Shown here: positions 9,291 through 19,507 of the stretch, piece after piece
Layout of the letters: each line of letters begins with the position of its first letter
Position numbering within the stretch: position 1 is the stretch's first letter
Origin: UBA1479 sp040221095
GTDB lineage: Bacteria > Pseudomonadota > Alphaproteobacteria > Rhodospirillales > Casp-alpha2
Length of the DNA stretch: 64,000 nucleotides
Direction of reading: 5' to 3'
Assembly (NCBI GenBank): GCA_040221095.1
Contig: JAVJVP010000003.1
Location: forward strand, 566,315-630,314
Notes under the pieces: generated by a model
Seen by the model: the letters and a program-made list of their open reading frames with translations, nothing else
Told to the model about the DNA's origin: nothing
Database searches by the model: none
Position numbers and translations under genes: made by a program

Positions 9291-9910
9291 TGCGCATGGC
9301 CGCCCGGTTATTCCCGTTTCTCCCTGCCTCCATGGCACCTTCCAGGTCGGCGGCGGTCATTCTTGCCGCCGCCGGCCTGGGTCTTTTTTCCTGGGGCGCC
9401 TATATCCCGGCCAAGGCCTGGGCGGCGCAGGTGTTGCTGGACCGGGCCTGGGATCAGGCGCGGGCCAACCAAGTGCCCTCGGGCGTCCTGGCCCGGCCCT
9501 GGCCCTGGGCCGACATGACGCCGGTGGCCAGGCTCGGCATCGCGCGGCTGGGGGGATCGAACATCGTGCTCGCCGGGGCGTCGGGCAGCACGCTCGCCTT
9601 CGGGCCCGGCCATGTCGACGGCACGGCCCTGCCGGGCCAGCCGGGGCACAGCGTCGTTTCGGCCCACCGCGACACCCATTTCGCCTATCTGAAGAACGCC
9701 GAGGTCGGCGACCTGATTCGCGTCGAACAGCCGTCGGGCGCCAAAAGCGGCTACCGCATCGTCGAACGCCGGGTCATCGACACGCGCAGGGAACAGGTCA
9801 TGCTGCATCCGGAGGCCAATCTTCTCACCCTCATCACCTGCTATCCCTTCGAGGATTGGACGCCGGGCGGGCCGCTGCGCCTGATCGTCACGGCGGAGAA
9901 GCGAATGTGA
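9290..9910 (+). CDS. Sortase, marine proteobacterial type
   Basis: A 206-residue protein with an N-terminal membrane segment (about 18-40: AAVILAAAGLGLFSWGAYI) and a sortase beta-barrel. The catalytic residues are visible: His in SAHRDTHFAYL, Cys in LITCYPFEDW and Arg in GPLRLIV. The ATG at 9290 shares its A with the TGA of the upstream target gene (TGATG), so the two genes are translationally coupled and the pair forms a dedicated enzyme-substrate unit. A start at 9203 would run far into the target gene and add a low-complexity leader, so it was not used. Sortases cleave a C-terminal motif and transfer the protein to an acceptor. The acceptor in Gram-negative cells is not established. Confidence 0.93.
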   Translation: MRMAARLFPFLPASMAPSRSAAVILAAAGLGLFSWGAYIPAKAWAAQVLLDRAWDQARANQVPSGVLARPWPWADMTPVARLGIARLGGSNIVLAGASGSTLAFGPGHVDGTALPGQPGHSVVSAHRDTHFAYLKNAEVGDLIRVEQPSGAKSGYRIVERRVIDTRREQVMLHPEANLLTLITCYPFEDWTPGGPLRLIVTAEKRM

Positions 9911-10015
9911 TTAACGGCCGGGGGTATTTGCCTCTAACATGGCGGCCGCATCATCTTTCCGGGCCCCGACCGGCGCCCGGCAAATCCAAGAAACGCCGCC
10001 CGAGGAGGACCCCCC

Positions 10016-11374
10016 ATGGCCGCCAGCACCATCGATTCAACCCTGTTCCGTGACCAGTTTTCGACCCCGGCCATGCGCGCCGTGTTCGACGACAAGATGA
10101 CCGTGCAGAAATGGCTGGACGTGGAGGCGGCCCTGGCCCGCGCCGAGGCCTCCCTTGGCATCATCCCCGAGCAGGCGGCCCGGGACATCACCCGCGCCGC
10201 CGACGTCGAACAATACGACCTGGACGCCATGCGCGACGAAATGGCGCGCACCAGCCACCCCATCGTGCCCCTGGTCCGCGCCATGGCCAAGGCCTGCGAG
10301 AAGCTGGGCGCCAAGGAAGCGGGCGAGTTCGTGCATTGGGGCGCGACCACCCAGGACATCATGGACACGGGTCTTGTCCTGCAGATGAAGGATGGCCTGG
10401 ACCTGTTGCTGGACGCGCTGGGCGTGCTCGACGCCAATCTGGAAAAGCTGGCCCGCGACCACCGCGACACGCCCATGGCGGGCCGCACCCACGGCCAGCA
10501 GGCCCTGCCCATCACCTTCGGCTACAAAGCCGCCGTATGGCTGGACGAGGTGCGCCGCCATGTGGCGCGGCTTCAGGACATGGCGCCCCGCGTGCTGGTC
10601 GGCCAGTTTTCCGGCGCCGTCGGCACCTATGCGGCGATCGGCGAGAAGGGGCCCGAGGTGATGCGGCGCATGATGGCCGACCTGGGCCTGACCGCGCCCG
10701 TGATCTGCTGGCACGTGGCCAAGGACCGGCCGGCGGATTTCGCCTGCAACCTGGCCCTGGTCACCGGCACCATGGGCAAGATCGCCCACGAGGTCGCGAC
10801 CCTGCAGCGCACGGAACTGGCCGAGCTGGAGGAACCCCATCAGCCGGGCAAGGTCGGGTCCTCGACCATGCCGCAGAAGCGCAATCCGTCGATCTGCGAA
10901 GGCATTCAGTCCATCGCGCGCCTTGCTTGGGCCTGCGTTCCGCCGGCCTTCGAGGGCATGGTCGCCGAACACGAACGCGACAAAGTCGCCAACCAGGGGG
11001 AGCGCGACTTCATCCCGCGCCTGTGCTGCTATACCGAAGCGGCGGTGCGCAAGGTCGCCCATGTGACCGGCGGGTTGAGCGTGCGCACGGGCAACATGCG
11101 CAAGAACCTGGACATGACCGGCGGCTTGCTGCTGTCCGAGGCCGTGATGATGACGCTGGGCCAGAAGATCGGCCGCAACACGGCCCATGACGTGGTCTAC
11201 GAGGCGGCCATGGAAGCCTTCGAGAAGGACCTGGTGTTCCGTGACCTGTTGTTGAAGGACGGCCGCGTCACGGCGGTGATGTCGGCGGCGGACCTGGACG
11301 GCATTCTCGACCCCGCGCGCTACACGGGCCTGTCGGCGGAAATGGTCGACGCGGTTCTGGCCGCCCAAGCCTGA
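10016..11374 (+). CDS. Class-II fumarase/aspartase superfamily lyase (PcaB/PurB-like)
   Basis: A 452-residue lyase of the fumarase/aspartase superfamily. The signature loop GSSTMPQKRNP carries the catalytic serine, with the HWGATTQDIMDTG and AGRTHGQQALPITFGYK motifs further N-terminal. The N-terminus is closer to 3-carboxy-cis,cis-muconate cycloisomerase-like proteins than to housekeeping adenylosuccinate lyase, which normally begins with an MIPRY-type sequence. The family cleaves C-N or C-O bonds, or cycloisomerises, with fumarate-like products. A GAGGAGGAC ribosome-binding site sits 8 bases before the ATG. No protocatechuate or purine genes are adjacent, so the substrate is unresolved. Confidence 0.82.
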   Translation: MAASTIDSTLFRDQFSTPAMRAVFDDKMTVQKWLDVEAALARAEASLGIIPEQAARDITRAADVEQYDLDAMRDEMARTSHPIVPLVRAMAKACEKLGAKEAGEFVHWGATTQDIMDTGLVLQMKDGLDLLLDALGVLDANLEKLARDHRDTPMAGRTHGQQALPITFGYKAAVWLDEVRRHVARLQDMAPRVLVGQFSGAVGTYAAIGEKGPEVMRRMMADLGLTAPVICWHVAKDRPADFACNLALVTGTMGKIAHEVATLQRTELAELEEPHQPGKVGSSTMPQKRNPSICEGIQSIARLAWACVPPAFEGMVAEHERDKVANQGERDFIPRLCCYTEAAVRKVAHVTGGLSVRTGNMRKNLDMTGGLLLSEAVMMTLGQKIGRNTAHDVVYEAAMEAFEKDLVFRDLLLKDGRVTAVMSAADLDGILDPARYTGLSAEMVDAVLAAQA

Positions 11375-11407
11375 CCAGGGGGATGACCGGGGCGCGCGCA
11401 GCGCCTA

Positions 11408-11413
11408 TATAAT
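11408..11413 (+). promoter_or_regulatory. Candidate -10 element of a leaderless uvrB transcript
   Basis: A perfect TATAAT hexamer ends 5 bases before the uvrB ATG at 11419. A transcript starting the usual distance downstream would begin at about the A of the ATG, and there is no Shine-Dalgarno sequence between the upstream stop and the start. No convincing -35 hexamer is placed 16-18 bases upstream. Leaderless mRNAs are common in alphaproteobacteria (established), but the assignment here is an inference. Confidence 0.4.
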
Positions 11414-11418
11414 CAGCC

Positions 11419-13611
11419 ATGGCCATGGAATTGAAAAACGACCCGGCGCTTTACCACCCGTCCCGGCGGGCGGCGGTCGCGGGCGGCCCCGTGTTCGACC
11501 TGCAAAGCGAATATTCCCCGGCCGGCGACCAGCCCGAGGCGATCGCCGAGCTGACCGCCGGGCTCGAGGCCGGGGAGCGGGACCAGGTGCTGCTCGGCGT
11601 CACCGGCTCGGGCAAGACCTTCACCATGGCCCATGTCATCCGCAACCTGAACCGGCCGACCCTGGTGCTCGCTCCCAACAAGACCCTGGCGGCGCAGCTC
11701 TATGGCGAGATGAAGGAATTCTTTCCGGAAAACTCGGTCGAATATTTCGTCAGCTATTACGACTATTACCAGCCGGAAGCCTACGTGCCGCGCACGGACA
11801 CCTATATCGAAAAAGACGCCTCGATCAACGAGCAGATCGACCGTATGCGCCATTCGGCGACCCGCGCCCTGCTCGAGCGCAACGACGTGGTGATCGTCGC
11901 CTCCGTGTCCTGCATCTACGGCATCGGCGCGGTCGAGACCTATGCGGAAATGATCGTGCGGCTCAAGGCCGGATCGGTCGTCGACCGGCAAAAACTGCTA
12001 AAGCAGTTGGTCGAGCTGCAATACAAGCGCAACGACGCGTCCTTCGTGCGGGGGACGTTCCGGGTGCGGGGCGATGTCGTGGAAATCTTCCCCTCGCACC
12101 TGGAGGATAGGGCCTGGCGGCTGTCCCTGTTCGGCGACGAGGTCGAGGCCATGTGGGAGATCGACCCCCTGACCGGCGACAAGATCGCGACGCTCGACGA
12201 GATCATTGTCTATCCGAACAGCCACTATGTGACGCCGCGCCCGACCCTCATGCAGGCGATCCCCCAGATCAAGGCCGAGTTGAAGGAAACCCTCGCCCGC
12301 CTGATCGCCGAGGGCAAGCTTCTGGAGGCCCAGCGGCTGCAGGAACGCACCACCTTCGACATCGAGATGCTGGAGACCACGGGACATTGTTCCGGTATCG
12401 AAAATTACAGCCGCTACCTTACGGGCCGCGCCCCCGGCGAGCCGCCGCCGACCCTGTTCGAATACCTGCCGGAAAACGCCTTGCTGGTGGTCGATGAAAG
12501 CCACGTCACGGTGCCGCAGATCGGCGGCATGTTCAAAGGCGATTACGCGCGCAAAACAACCCTGTCGGATTTCGGCTTCCGCCTGCCCAGCTGCGTCGAC
12601 AACCGGCCCCTGAAGTTCGAGGAATGGGACGGCATGCGCCCGCAGACGGTGTTCGTCTCCGCCACGCCCGGCCCGTGGGAGCTGGATCGTACCGGGGGCG
12701 TAATAACTGAGCAGGTGGTGCGCCCGACGGGGCTCATCGATCCGCTCTGCATCGTCCGCCCGGTGGAAAATCAGGTCGACGACCTGCTGATGGAGGTCAA
12801 GGAAACGGCCGCCAGGGGGCAACGCACCCTGGTCACCACCCTGACCAAGCGCATGGCCGAGGACCTGACCGAATACCTGCACGAACAGGGCGTGCGCGTG
12901 CGTTACATGCATTCGGACATCGACACCCTGGAACGCATCGAAATCATCCGCGATTTGCGCCTGGGTGCTTTCGACGTACTGGTCGGTATTAACCTTTTGC
13001 GCGAGGGTTTGGACATTCCGGAATGCGCCCTGGTCTGCATTCTCGATGCCGACAAGCCGGGCTACCTGCGCTCCAAGACATCACTGGTGCAGACCATCGG
13101 CCGGGCCGCGCGCAACCTGGACGGCCGGGTCATCCTCTACGCCGACAACATGACCGAGGCCCTGGATTACGCGCTGTCGGAAACCGAGCGGCGGCGGGAA
13201 AAGCAGCAGGAATACAACCTCGCCCACGGCATCACCCCGGAAAGCGTGAAGAAGGGGTTCTCCAAGGCGCTGGAAAGCGTCTACGAGGGCGATTACATGA
13301 CCGTCGACACGGGCGTCGCCGGCGAAACCCATCTCGCCGGCCACAACCTGACCGCCGTCATCGCCGACATGAACGACAAGATGCGCAAGGCCGCCGGCAA
13401 CCTGGAATTCGAGGAAGCGGCCCGCCTGCGCGACGAAATCCGCCGGCTCGAAGCCGTCGACCTGGGCCTGGCCGCGCCCGGCACCGCCCCGTCCCGGCTG
13501 GTCAGCCGCAAGCCGGGTGCGGAAAAGCGCGCGGCGGGCGGCCCCGCCTGGAAGCCGAAAGGCAAGGGGGCGCGCAAGGCATCGTCCCGCGCGCCGAAGC
13601 GGCGGTCGTAA
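11419..13611 (+). CDS. uvrB: UvrABC excinuclease subunit B
   Basis: A 730-residue UvrB. Walker A GVTGSGKT is at about 60-67, the DNA-binding beta-hairpin YYDYYQPEAYVP at about 113-124, the DESH helicase motif near 358, motif VI in QTIGRAARN, and a C-terminal UVR/UvrC-binding domain at about 645-685 (NLEFEEAARLRDEIRRLE). With UvrA it verifies bulky DNA lesions, then loads UvrC for incision. After the UVR domain is a Lys/Arg-rich tail of about 40 residues that is not part of the core family. The start is ATG 11419 or ATG 11425, and neither has a ribosome-binding site (see the -10 element). No alphaproteobacterial LexA box (GAAC-N7-GTTC or GTTC-N7-GTTC) was found upstream. Confidence 0.97.
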   Translation: MAMELKNDPALYHPSRRAAVAGGPVFDLQSEYSPAGDQPEAIAELTAGLEAGERDQVLLGVTGSGKTFTMAHVIRNLNRPTLVLAPNKTLAAQLYGEMKEFFPENSVEYFVSYYDYYQPEAYVPRTDTYIEKDASINEQIDRMRHSATRALLERNDVVIVASVSCIYGIGAVETYAEMIVRLKAGSVVDRQKLLKQLVELQYKRNDASFVRGTFRVRGDVVEIFPSHLEDRAWRLSLFGDEVEAMWEIDPLTGDKIATLDEIIVYPNSHYVTPRPTLMQAIPQIKAELKETLARLIAEGKLLEAQRLQERTTFDIEMLETTGHCSGIENYSRYLTGRAPGEPPPTLFEYLPENALLVVDESHVTVPQIGGMFKGDYARKTTLSDFGFRLPSCVDNRPLKFEEWDGMRPQTVFVSATPGPWELDRTGGVITEQVVRPTGLIDPLCIVRPVENQVDDLLMEVKETAARGQRTLVTTLTKRMAEDLTEYLHEQGVRVRYMHSDIDTLERIEIIRDLRLGAFDVLVGINLLREGLDIPECALVCILDADKPGYLRSKTSLVQTIGRAARNLDGRVILYADNMTEALDYALSETERRREKQQEYNLAHGITPESVKKGFSKALESVYEGDYMTVDTGVAGETHLAGHNLTAVIADMNDKMRKAAGNLEFEEAARLRDEIRRLEAVDLGLAAPGTAPSRLVSRKPGAEKRAAGGPAWKPKGKGARKASSRAPKRRS

Positions 13612-13682
13612 GGGCGGGGTTCAGGTCAGGTTCGGGGGCGGCGGGATGGGCGGCATGCCCGTGCCTCTCGCCTAGTAGACGG

Positions 13683-14165
13683 TCAGGCGCTCAACAGCAC
13701 CGGGCTCATATGCCACAGAATGGTCCAATGGCCGCCCTTGTCCGTGATGATGGGGTCGCGTTCCAGGCAGACCACGGCGCCCGGGTCGAAGGCGATGACC
13801 CCGGCGTTGACGTCGCCCGAGGTCAGGAACGAGGTGATGCGGCTCATGAACGGGTCGTGGCCGACGACCAGGGTGTTCTCGGTCCATCCACTCGCGGCCT
13901 CGACAAGGCTGTCCAGGCGCGACGAGGGTTTGATATCCCGCATTTCCTCGACGATGCGTCCGGGACCGATGACGGCGGACAGATGCATGGCGGTTTGCTG
14001 GGCGCGCAGGATTTCCGAATGAATGACGCGGGATACCCGCACGCCGGCGCGGCCGAGGAACGAGGCCATGCGCTTCACGTCCTTCTGGCCCTGTTCGCTG
14101 AGCGGCCGGTCCGGGTTTTCGTCCCCGGTCAGTGCAAGGCCGTGGCGTACGAGGTACAGACGCAT
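13683..14165 (-). CDS. SixA-like histidine phosphatase
   Basis: A 160-residue member of the histidine phosphatase (phosphoglycerate mutase-like) superfamily, the same length as E. coli SixA. The catalytic RHG is near the N-terminus (LYLVRHGLALTGDENPDRPL), followed by LSEQGQKDV, the second-Arg region SEILRAQQTAM, and the second catalytic His in LVVGHDPFMSRI. SixA removes phosphate from phosphohistidine on Hpt domains or on PTS-Ntr components. The target here cannot be deduced. It is convergent with uvrB and lies just downstream of the ATP synthase operon terminator, on the same strand as atp. Confidence 0.85.
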   Translation of the reverse strand: MRLYLVRHGLALTGDENPDRPLSEQGQKDVKRMASFLGRAGVRVSRVIHSEILRAQQTAMHLSAVIGPGRIVEEMRDIKPSSRLDSLVEAASGWTENTLVVGHDPFMSRITSFLTSGDVNAGVIAFDPGAVVCLERDPIITDKGGHWTILWHMSPVLLSA

Positions 14166-14281
14166 GGACGGGATCCCTTCATTCGGTCTGATTTTTATCG
14201 AAGTGGAACGGCATTGTTATAGCAGCCCCGGCGGCCGCGCCAAATGCTTGTCGCTGCGGCCGGGCGCAGGGGGGGGGCATA

Positions 14282-14310
14282 AAAAAACGCCGCATTTCGC
14301 GGCGTTTTTT
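14282..14310 (-). terminator. Intrinsic terminator of the atpHAGDC operon (bidirectional)
   Basis: A 12-bp inverted repeat (AAAAAACGCCGC / GCGGCGTTTTTT) with a 5-base loop lies 21 bases beyond the atpC stop. On the minus strand the GC-rich stem ends in a run of seven T residues, as expected for a Rho-independent terminator. The sequence is T-rich on both strands, so it could also act on plus-strand transcripts. Confidence 0.9.
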
Positions 14311-14330
14311 CGTAATCGGTGAGGCGTCGA

Positions 14331-14732
14331 TCAGGAGGCGGCGGCAACCATCGCCTCGGCGATCTTCACTTCGCTTTCGGCGGCGGATTTCGCCTTGGCG
14401 TCACCGGCGTCGGCGAGGGCCTTCTGCGCGTCCTGCAGGCGCTGGCCGGCGGCCGACTTGTCGATGTCGGTGACGGCCGTCGCTTCTTCGACCAGGACCG
14501 TGCAGGTCTCGGGATTGACTTCGACGAACCCGCCGGCGACGAAGATGCTGTTGGTCACCTTGCCGCCTTCGTGGATGTCGATGACGCCGGGGCGCACGGT
14601 GCCGATCAGCAGCGAGTGGCCGGGCAGGACACCCAGGTCGCCTTCGCCACCGGGGACGACGACCATGTCCACGGCCTGCGACGCCACCACCTTTGTCGGC
14701 GACACCAGCTCGAATTGGATCGTATCGGCCAT
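14331..14732 (-). CDS. atpC: F1Fo ATP synthase epsilon subunit
   Basis: A 133-residue epsilon subunit with the N-terminal beta-sandwich (IQFELVSPTKVVASQAVDMV, PGGEGDLGVLPGHS) and a short helical C-terminal hairpin. It sits on the central stalk of F1 and can inhibit ATP hydrolysis. It is the last gene of the atpHAGDC operon, 31 bases downstream of atpD and directly followed by a strong terminator. The gene order and the absence of Fo genes are normal for alphaproteobacteria. Confidence 0.96.
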   Translation of the reverse strand: MADTIQFELVSPTKVVASQAVDMVVVPGGEGDLGVLPGHSLLIGTVRPGVIDIHEGGKVTNSIFVAGGFVEVNPETCTVLVEEATAVTDIDKSAAGQRLQDAQKALADAGDAKAKSAAESEVKIAEAMVAAAS

Positions 14733-14763
14733 TTATCGGATGTCCTTTGTCAGCACCTGGTCC

Positions 14764-16188
14764 TTAGGCCGCTTCCGCCGCCATGCGTTTGGCCTTCTCG
14801 ATGGCTTCGTCGATGGTGCCGACCATGTAGAACGCCGATTCCGGCAGATGGTCGTATTCGCCCTCGACGATGCCCTTGAAGCCCTTGATGGTGTCTTCGA
14901 GCGACACCAGCACACCCGGCGAGCCGGTGAACACTTCGGCGACATGGAAGGGCTGCGACAGGAAGCGCTGGATCTTGCGGGCGCGGGACACGGTCTGCTT
15001 GTCTTCTTCCGACAGTTCGTCCATGCCCAGAATGGCGATGATGTCCTGCAGGGACTTGTAGGTCTGCAGGGTCTGCTGAACCTTCGTGGCGACGCCGTAA
15101 TGCTCGTCACCGATGATGCGCGGATCAAGGATGCGCGAGGTCGAGTCGAGCGGATCGACGGCGGGATAGATGCCCAGTTCCGCGATCTGGCGCGACAGCA
15201 CCGTGGTCGCGTCCAAGTGCGCGAAGGACGTCGCGGGGGCCGGATCGGTCAAATCGTCGGCCGGCACGTAAATGGCCTGCACGGACGTGATCGAGCCCTT
15301 CTTGGTCGAGGTGATGCGTTCCTGCAGGGCGCCCATGTCCGTGGCCAGCGTCGGCTGATAGCCCACGGCCGAGGGAATGCGGCCCAACAGCGCCGACACT
15401 TCCGAGCCGGCCTGGGTGAAGCGGAAGATGTTATCGATGAACAGCAGCACGTCCTGGCCTTCCTCGTCGCGGAAGTATTCCGCCTGGGTCAGGCCGGTCA
15501 GGGCGACGCGGGAGCGGGCCCCCGGGGGTTCATTCATCTGACCGTAGACGAGCGCGGCCTTGGAATTGCCGCCTTCCAGGTCGATAACGCCGGATTCGAT
15601 CATTTCGTGGTACAGGTCGTTGCCTTCGCGGGTGCGCTCGCCGACCCCGGCGAACACGGAATAACCGCCGTGGCCCTTGGCGACGTTGTTGATCAGTTCC
15701 ATGATCAGCACCGTCTTGCCCACGCCGGCGCCGCCGAACAGGCCGATCTTGCCGCCCTTGGAATAGGGCGCGATCAGGTCGACGACCTTGATGCCCGTAG
15801 TCAGAATCTCGGTTTCCGTCGACTGCTCGTGGAATTCCGGGGCCGAACGGTGGATCGGCATCTTCATCTTGGTGACGACGGGGCCGCGTTCGTCCACGGG
15901 GTCGCCGATCACGTTCATGATGCGGCCGAGCGTTTCCGGTCCGACGGGAACGGTGATGCTGTCGCCCGTGTCCGTGGCTTCGGTGCCGCGCTGCAGACCG
16001 TCCGTGGTGTCCATGGCAACGGTGCGCACCGTGTTTTCGCCAAGGTGCTGCGCCACTTCCAGGACCAGAACGCGGTCGCCGATCTTCACATGCAGGGCGT
16101 TCATGATCGCGGGCAGGTCACCCGAGAACTGAACGTCCACCACGGCGCCCAGAACCTGGGTCACCTTACCAACACTGTTCGTAGCCAT
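14764..16188 (-). CDS. atpD: F1Fo ATP synthase beta subunit
   Basis: A 474-residue catalytic beta subunit. The Walker A loop GGAGVGKT lies near residue 155, followed by GERTREGND, the Walker B region DVLLFIDNIFRFTQAGSEVS, and the DELSEEDKQ element (a DELSEED-type motif) near 390 that contacts gamma. It hydrolyses or makes ATP at the three catalytic sites of F1. It is 29 bases downstream of atpG in the atpHAGDC operon. The sequence is complete and ordinary. Confidence 0.99.
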   Translation of the reverse strand: MATNSVGKVTQVLGAVVDVQFSGDLPAIMNALHVKIGDRVLVLEVAQHLGENTVRTVAMDTTDGLQRGTEATDTGDSITVPVGPETLGRIMNVIGDPVDERGPVVTKMKMPIHRSAPEFHEQSTETEILTTGIKVVDLIAPYSKGGKIGLFGGAGVGKTVLIMELINNVAKGHGGYSVFAGVGERTREGNDLYHEMIESGVIDLEGGNSKAALVYGQMNEPPGARSRVALTGLTQAEYFRDEEGQDVLLFIDNIFRFTQAGSEVSALLGRIPSAVGYQPTLATDMGALQERITSTKKGSITSVQAIYVPADDLTDPAPATSFAHLDATTVLSRQIAELGIYPAVDPLDSTSRILDPRIIGDEHYGVATKVQQTLQTYKSLQDIIAILGMDELSEEDKQTVSRARKIQRFLSQPFHVAEVFTGSPGVLVSLEDTIKGFKGIVEGEYDHLPESAFYMVGTIDEAIEKAKRMAAEAA

Positions 16189-16217
16189 AGTCTTCTAGCT
16201 CCCGTTAAACGGACATT

Positions 16218-17108
16218 CTAAAGCGCTTCCGCGCCCGAGATGATTTCGATGAGTTCTTTGGTGATGAAGGCCTGGCGCGTCCGGTTGTAGGTCAGCGTCA
16301 GGTTGTTGATCATGTCGCCGGCGTTGCGCGTGGCGCTGTCCATGGCGGTCATACGCGCCCCGTGTTCGGAGGCCGAGCTTTCGAGGAGCGCCTGGAACAA
16401 CTGCACCGCCATGTTGCGGGGCAGCAGATCGGCGAGGATTTCCTGTTCTTCCGGCTCGTACAGATAGACCGCCGACGGGCCGCCGGCCTTTTCCTCTTCC
16501 TTGCCGCCCTCGGGCAACTGGAAGGGAATGACCTGCTGTTTGGTGATGATTTGCGTCATCGCCGACTGGAAACGGTTGAAGATCACGGTGCAGACGTCGA
16601 ATTCGCCCGCCTCGAACATTTCGGTGATCTTTATGGCGACGGCCTCGGCCTCGTCGTATTTGACGCCGCGCCGGCCGATGCCTTCGAAGGTGTCGACGAT
16701 GTCGGATGCCATGTCGCGCTTCAGAAGATCGCGCGCCTTCTTGCCGACGCAGATGATTTTCACCGTCTTGCCGTCGGCCTTCAGACGGCGGGCCGTGGCG
16801 CGCGTTTCCCGCACGATGGTGCCGTTGAAGCCGCCGCACAGACCGCGGTCGGCGGTGCAGGCGACGAGAAGATGGACGTCCGACGACCCGGTGCCGGACA
16901 GCATCCGGGGAGCCCCCGTGGGATCGCCGATCGACGCACCGATGGCGGCCACCATGCCCTCCATGCGCTGGGCATAGGGGCGGGCGGCCTCGGCACCTTC
17001 CTGGGCACGGCGCAGCTTGGCCGCCGCCACCATCTTCATGGCCGATGTGATCTTCTGCGTCGACTTGACGCTGTTGATCCGGATTTTCAGATCCTTAAGC
17101 GAAGGCAT
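16218..17108 (-). CDS. atpG: F1Fo ATP synthase gamma subunit
   Basis: A 296-residue gamma subunit with the diagnostic N-terminal coiled-coil segment MPSLKDLKIRINSVKSTQKI. The matching C-terminal helix ends RTRQAFITKELIEIISGAEA, and these two helices form the rotating shaft of F1. Spacing to atpA is 54 bases and to atpD 29 bases, consistent with a single transcript. Length and termini match the family. Confidence 0.98.
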   Translation of the reverse strand: MPSLKDLKIRINSVKSTQKITSAMKMVAAAKLRRAQEGAEAARPYAQRMEGMVAAIGASIGDPTGAPRMLSGTGSSDVHLLVACTADRGLCGGFNGTIVRETRATARRLKADGKTVKIICVGKKARDLLKRDMASDIVDTFEGIGRRGVKYDEAEAVAIKITEMFEAGEFDVCTVIFNRFQSAMTQIITKQQVIPFQLPEGGKEEEKAGGPSAVYLYEPEEQEILADLLPRNMAVQLFQALLESSASEHGARMTAMDSATRNAGDMINNLTLTYNRTRQAFITKELIEIISGAEAL

Positions 17109-17162
17109 GAAAGCGCTTTCCCCGTTTGTCCGTCAGGTTGGGCTGATAACCGATCCCGACGC

Positions 17163-18698
<1,536 letters not shown>

Positions 18699-18713
18699 TG
18701 TCGGGATCCCCTC

Positions 18714-19265
18714 TTATCGCATGCTTAAGCGAAGTTGCTGAAGTTTGGTTTTGATCGAGGAATCGATCATGCGTGAGCCGATTTTGACCACGAGACCGCC
18801 CAGAAGGTCTTCGTCAACCCGGGCGTCCACGGCAACCTTCGTGCCCATGGCCTTTTTCAGTCCATCCTCGATCGCTTGACGCTGCTTGTCGCTCAACGCC
18901 TGGGCGGAGGTGACCTCGGCGGTCATTTCACCCCGGTGCTGGGCCAAGATGCCTTGAAACTGCTTGATCATGGTGGTCAGCGCGAACAACCGGCGGTTCT
19001 GCGCGACGACACCGACGAAATGCTTGGTCAGTTCGGAAATCCCGGCCTGGGTCAGGATCGCGTCCATGGCGGCGATCTGGCTGTCGCGGGCGATGACGGG
19101 GGAGCGGATCAGACGCGCCAGATCGGCGCTTTCATCGATCATGTCGCGGATCGCGGCCATGTCCTGGGCGACCGTGTCCAGCTGCTTGTCGGCCGCGGCC
19201 AATTCGTACAGGGCGGTCGCGTAGCGACCTGCAAGGCCGGAAGCGCCTGCGATATCCGATGACAC
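18714..19265 (-). CDS. atpH: F1Fo ATP synthase delta subunit
   Basis: A 183-residue delta (OSCP-type) subunit with the family start GLAGRYATALYELA and the C-terminal GGLVVKIGSRMIDSSIKTKL signature. It anchors F1 to the peripheral stalk. The start codon is GTG (19265) with an AAGGGG ribosome-binding site on the minus strand. It is the first gene of the atpHAGDC operon, 242 bases below the priA stop, and a 17-bp palindrome lies in that gap. Confidence 0.96.
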   Translation of the reverse strand: MSSDIAGASGLAGRYATALYELAAADKQLDTVAQDMAAIRDMIDESADLARLIRSPVIARDSQIAAMDAILTQAGISELTKHFVGVVAQNRRLFALTTMIKQFQGILAQHRGEMTAEVTSAQALSDKQRQAIEDGLKKAMGTKVAVDARVDEDLLGGLVVKIGSRMIDSSIKTKLQQLRLSMR

Positions 19266-19436
19266 CTGGGAAACCCCTTGATTAAGTTTTTTTACGGACC
19301 CTTGGACGCCGGCTTTGATTAGGGTTCACGCCCGAAAAACAGCCGCAATCCCGCCAATTCCGGCGGGCCCCGCCTGGAAAGCGCGGCCAGTCCTACCACA
19401 GAGATTTCGCGCATGCAACCAGAGTCGCCCGGGTTT

Positions 19437-19453
19437 TTTCACAGACTGTGAAA
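19437..19453. promoter_or_regulatory. Perfect 17-bp palindrome upstream of atpH
   Basis: TTTCACAG-A-CTGTGAAA is a perfect two-fold palindrome placed 172 bases upstream of the atpH start and 55 bases beyond the priA stop. The T tract lies on its left on the plus strand, so on neither strand does a T run follow the stem as in a terminator. A dyad of this size more likely binds a dimeric regulator of the atp operon. The factor is unknown. Confidence 0.4.
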
Positions 19454-19507
19454 CACCCCCGATTGGGCCCGTTTCGGGGGGAATTTCAAGCATGGTGACA
19501 GGCCCGG

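Noticed and set aside
11375..11418. LexA (SOS) box before uvrB
   Set aside because: Neither GAAC-N7-GTTC nor GTTC-N7-GTTC is present.
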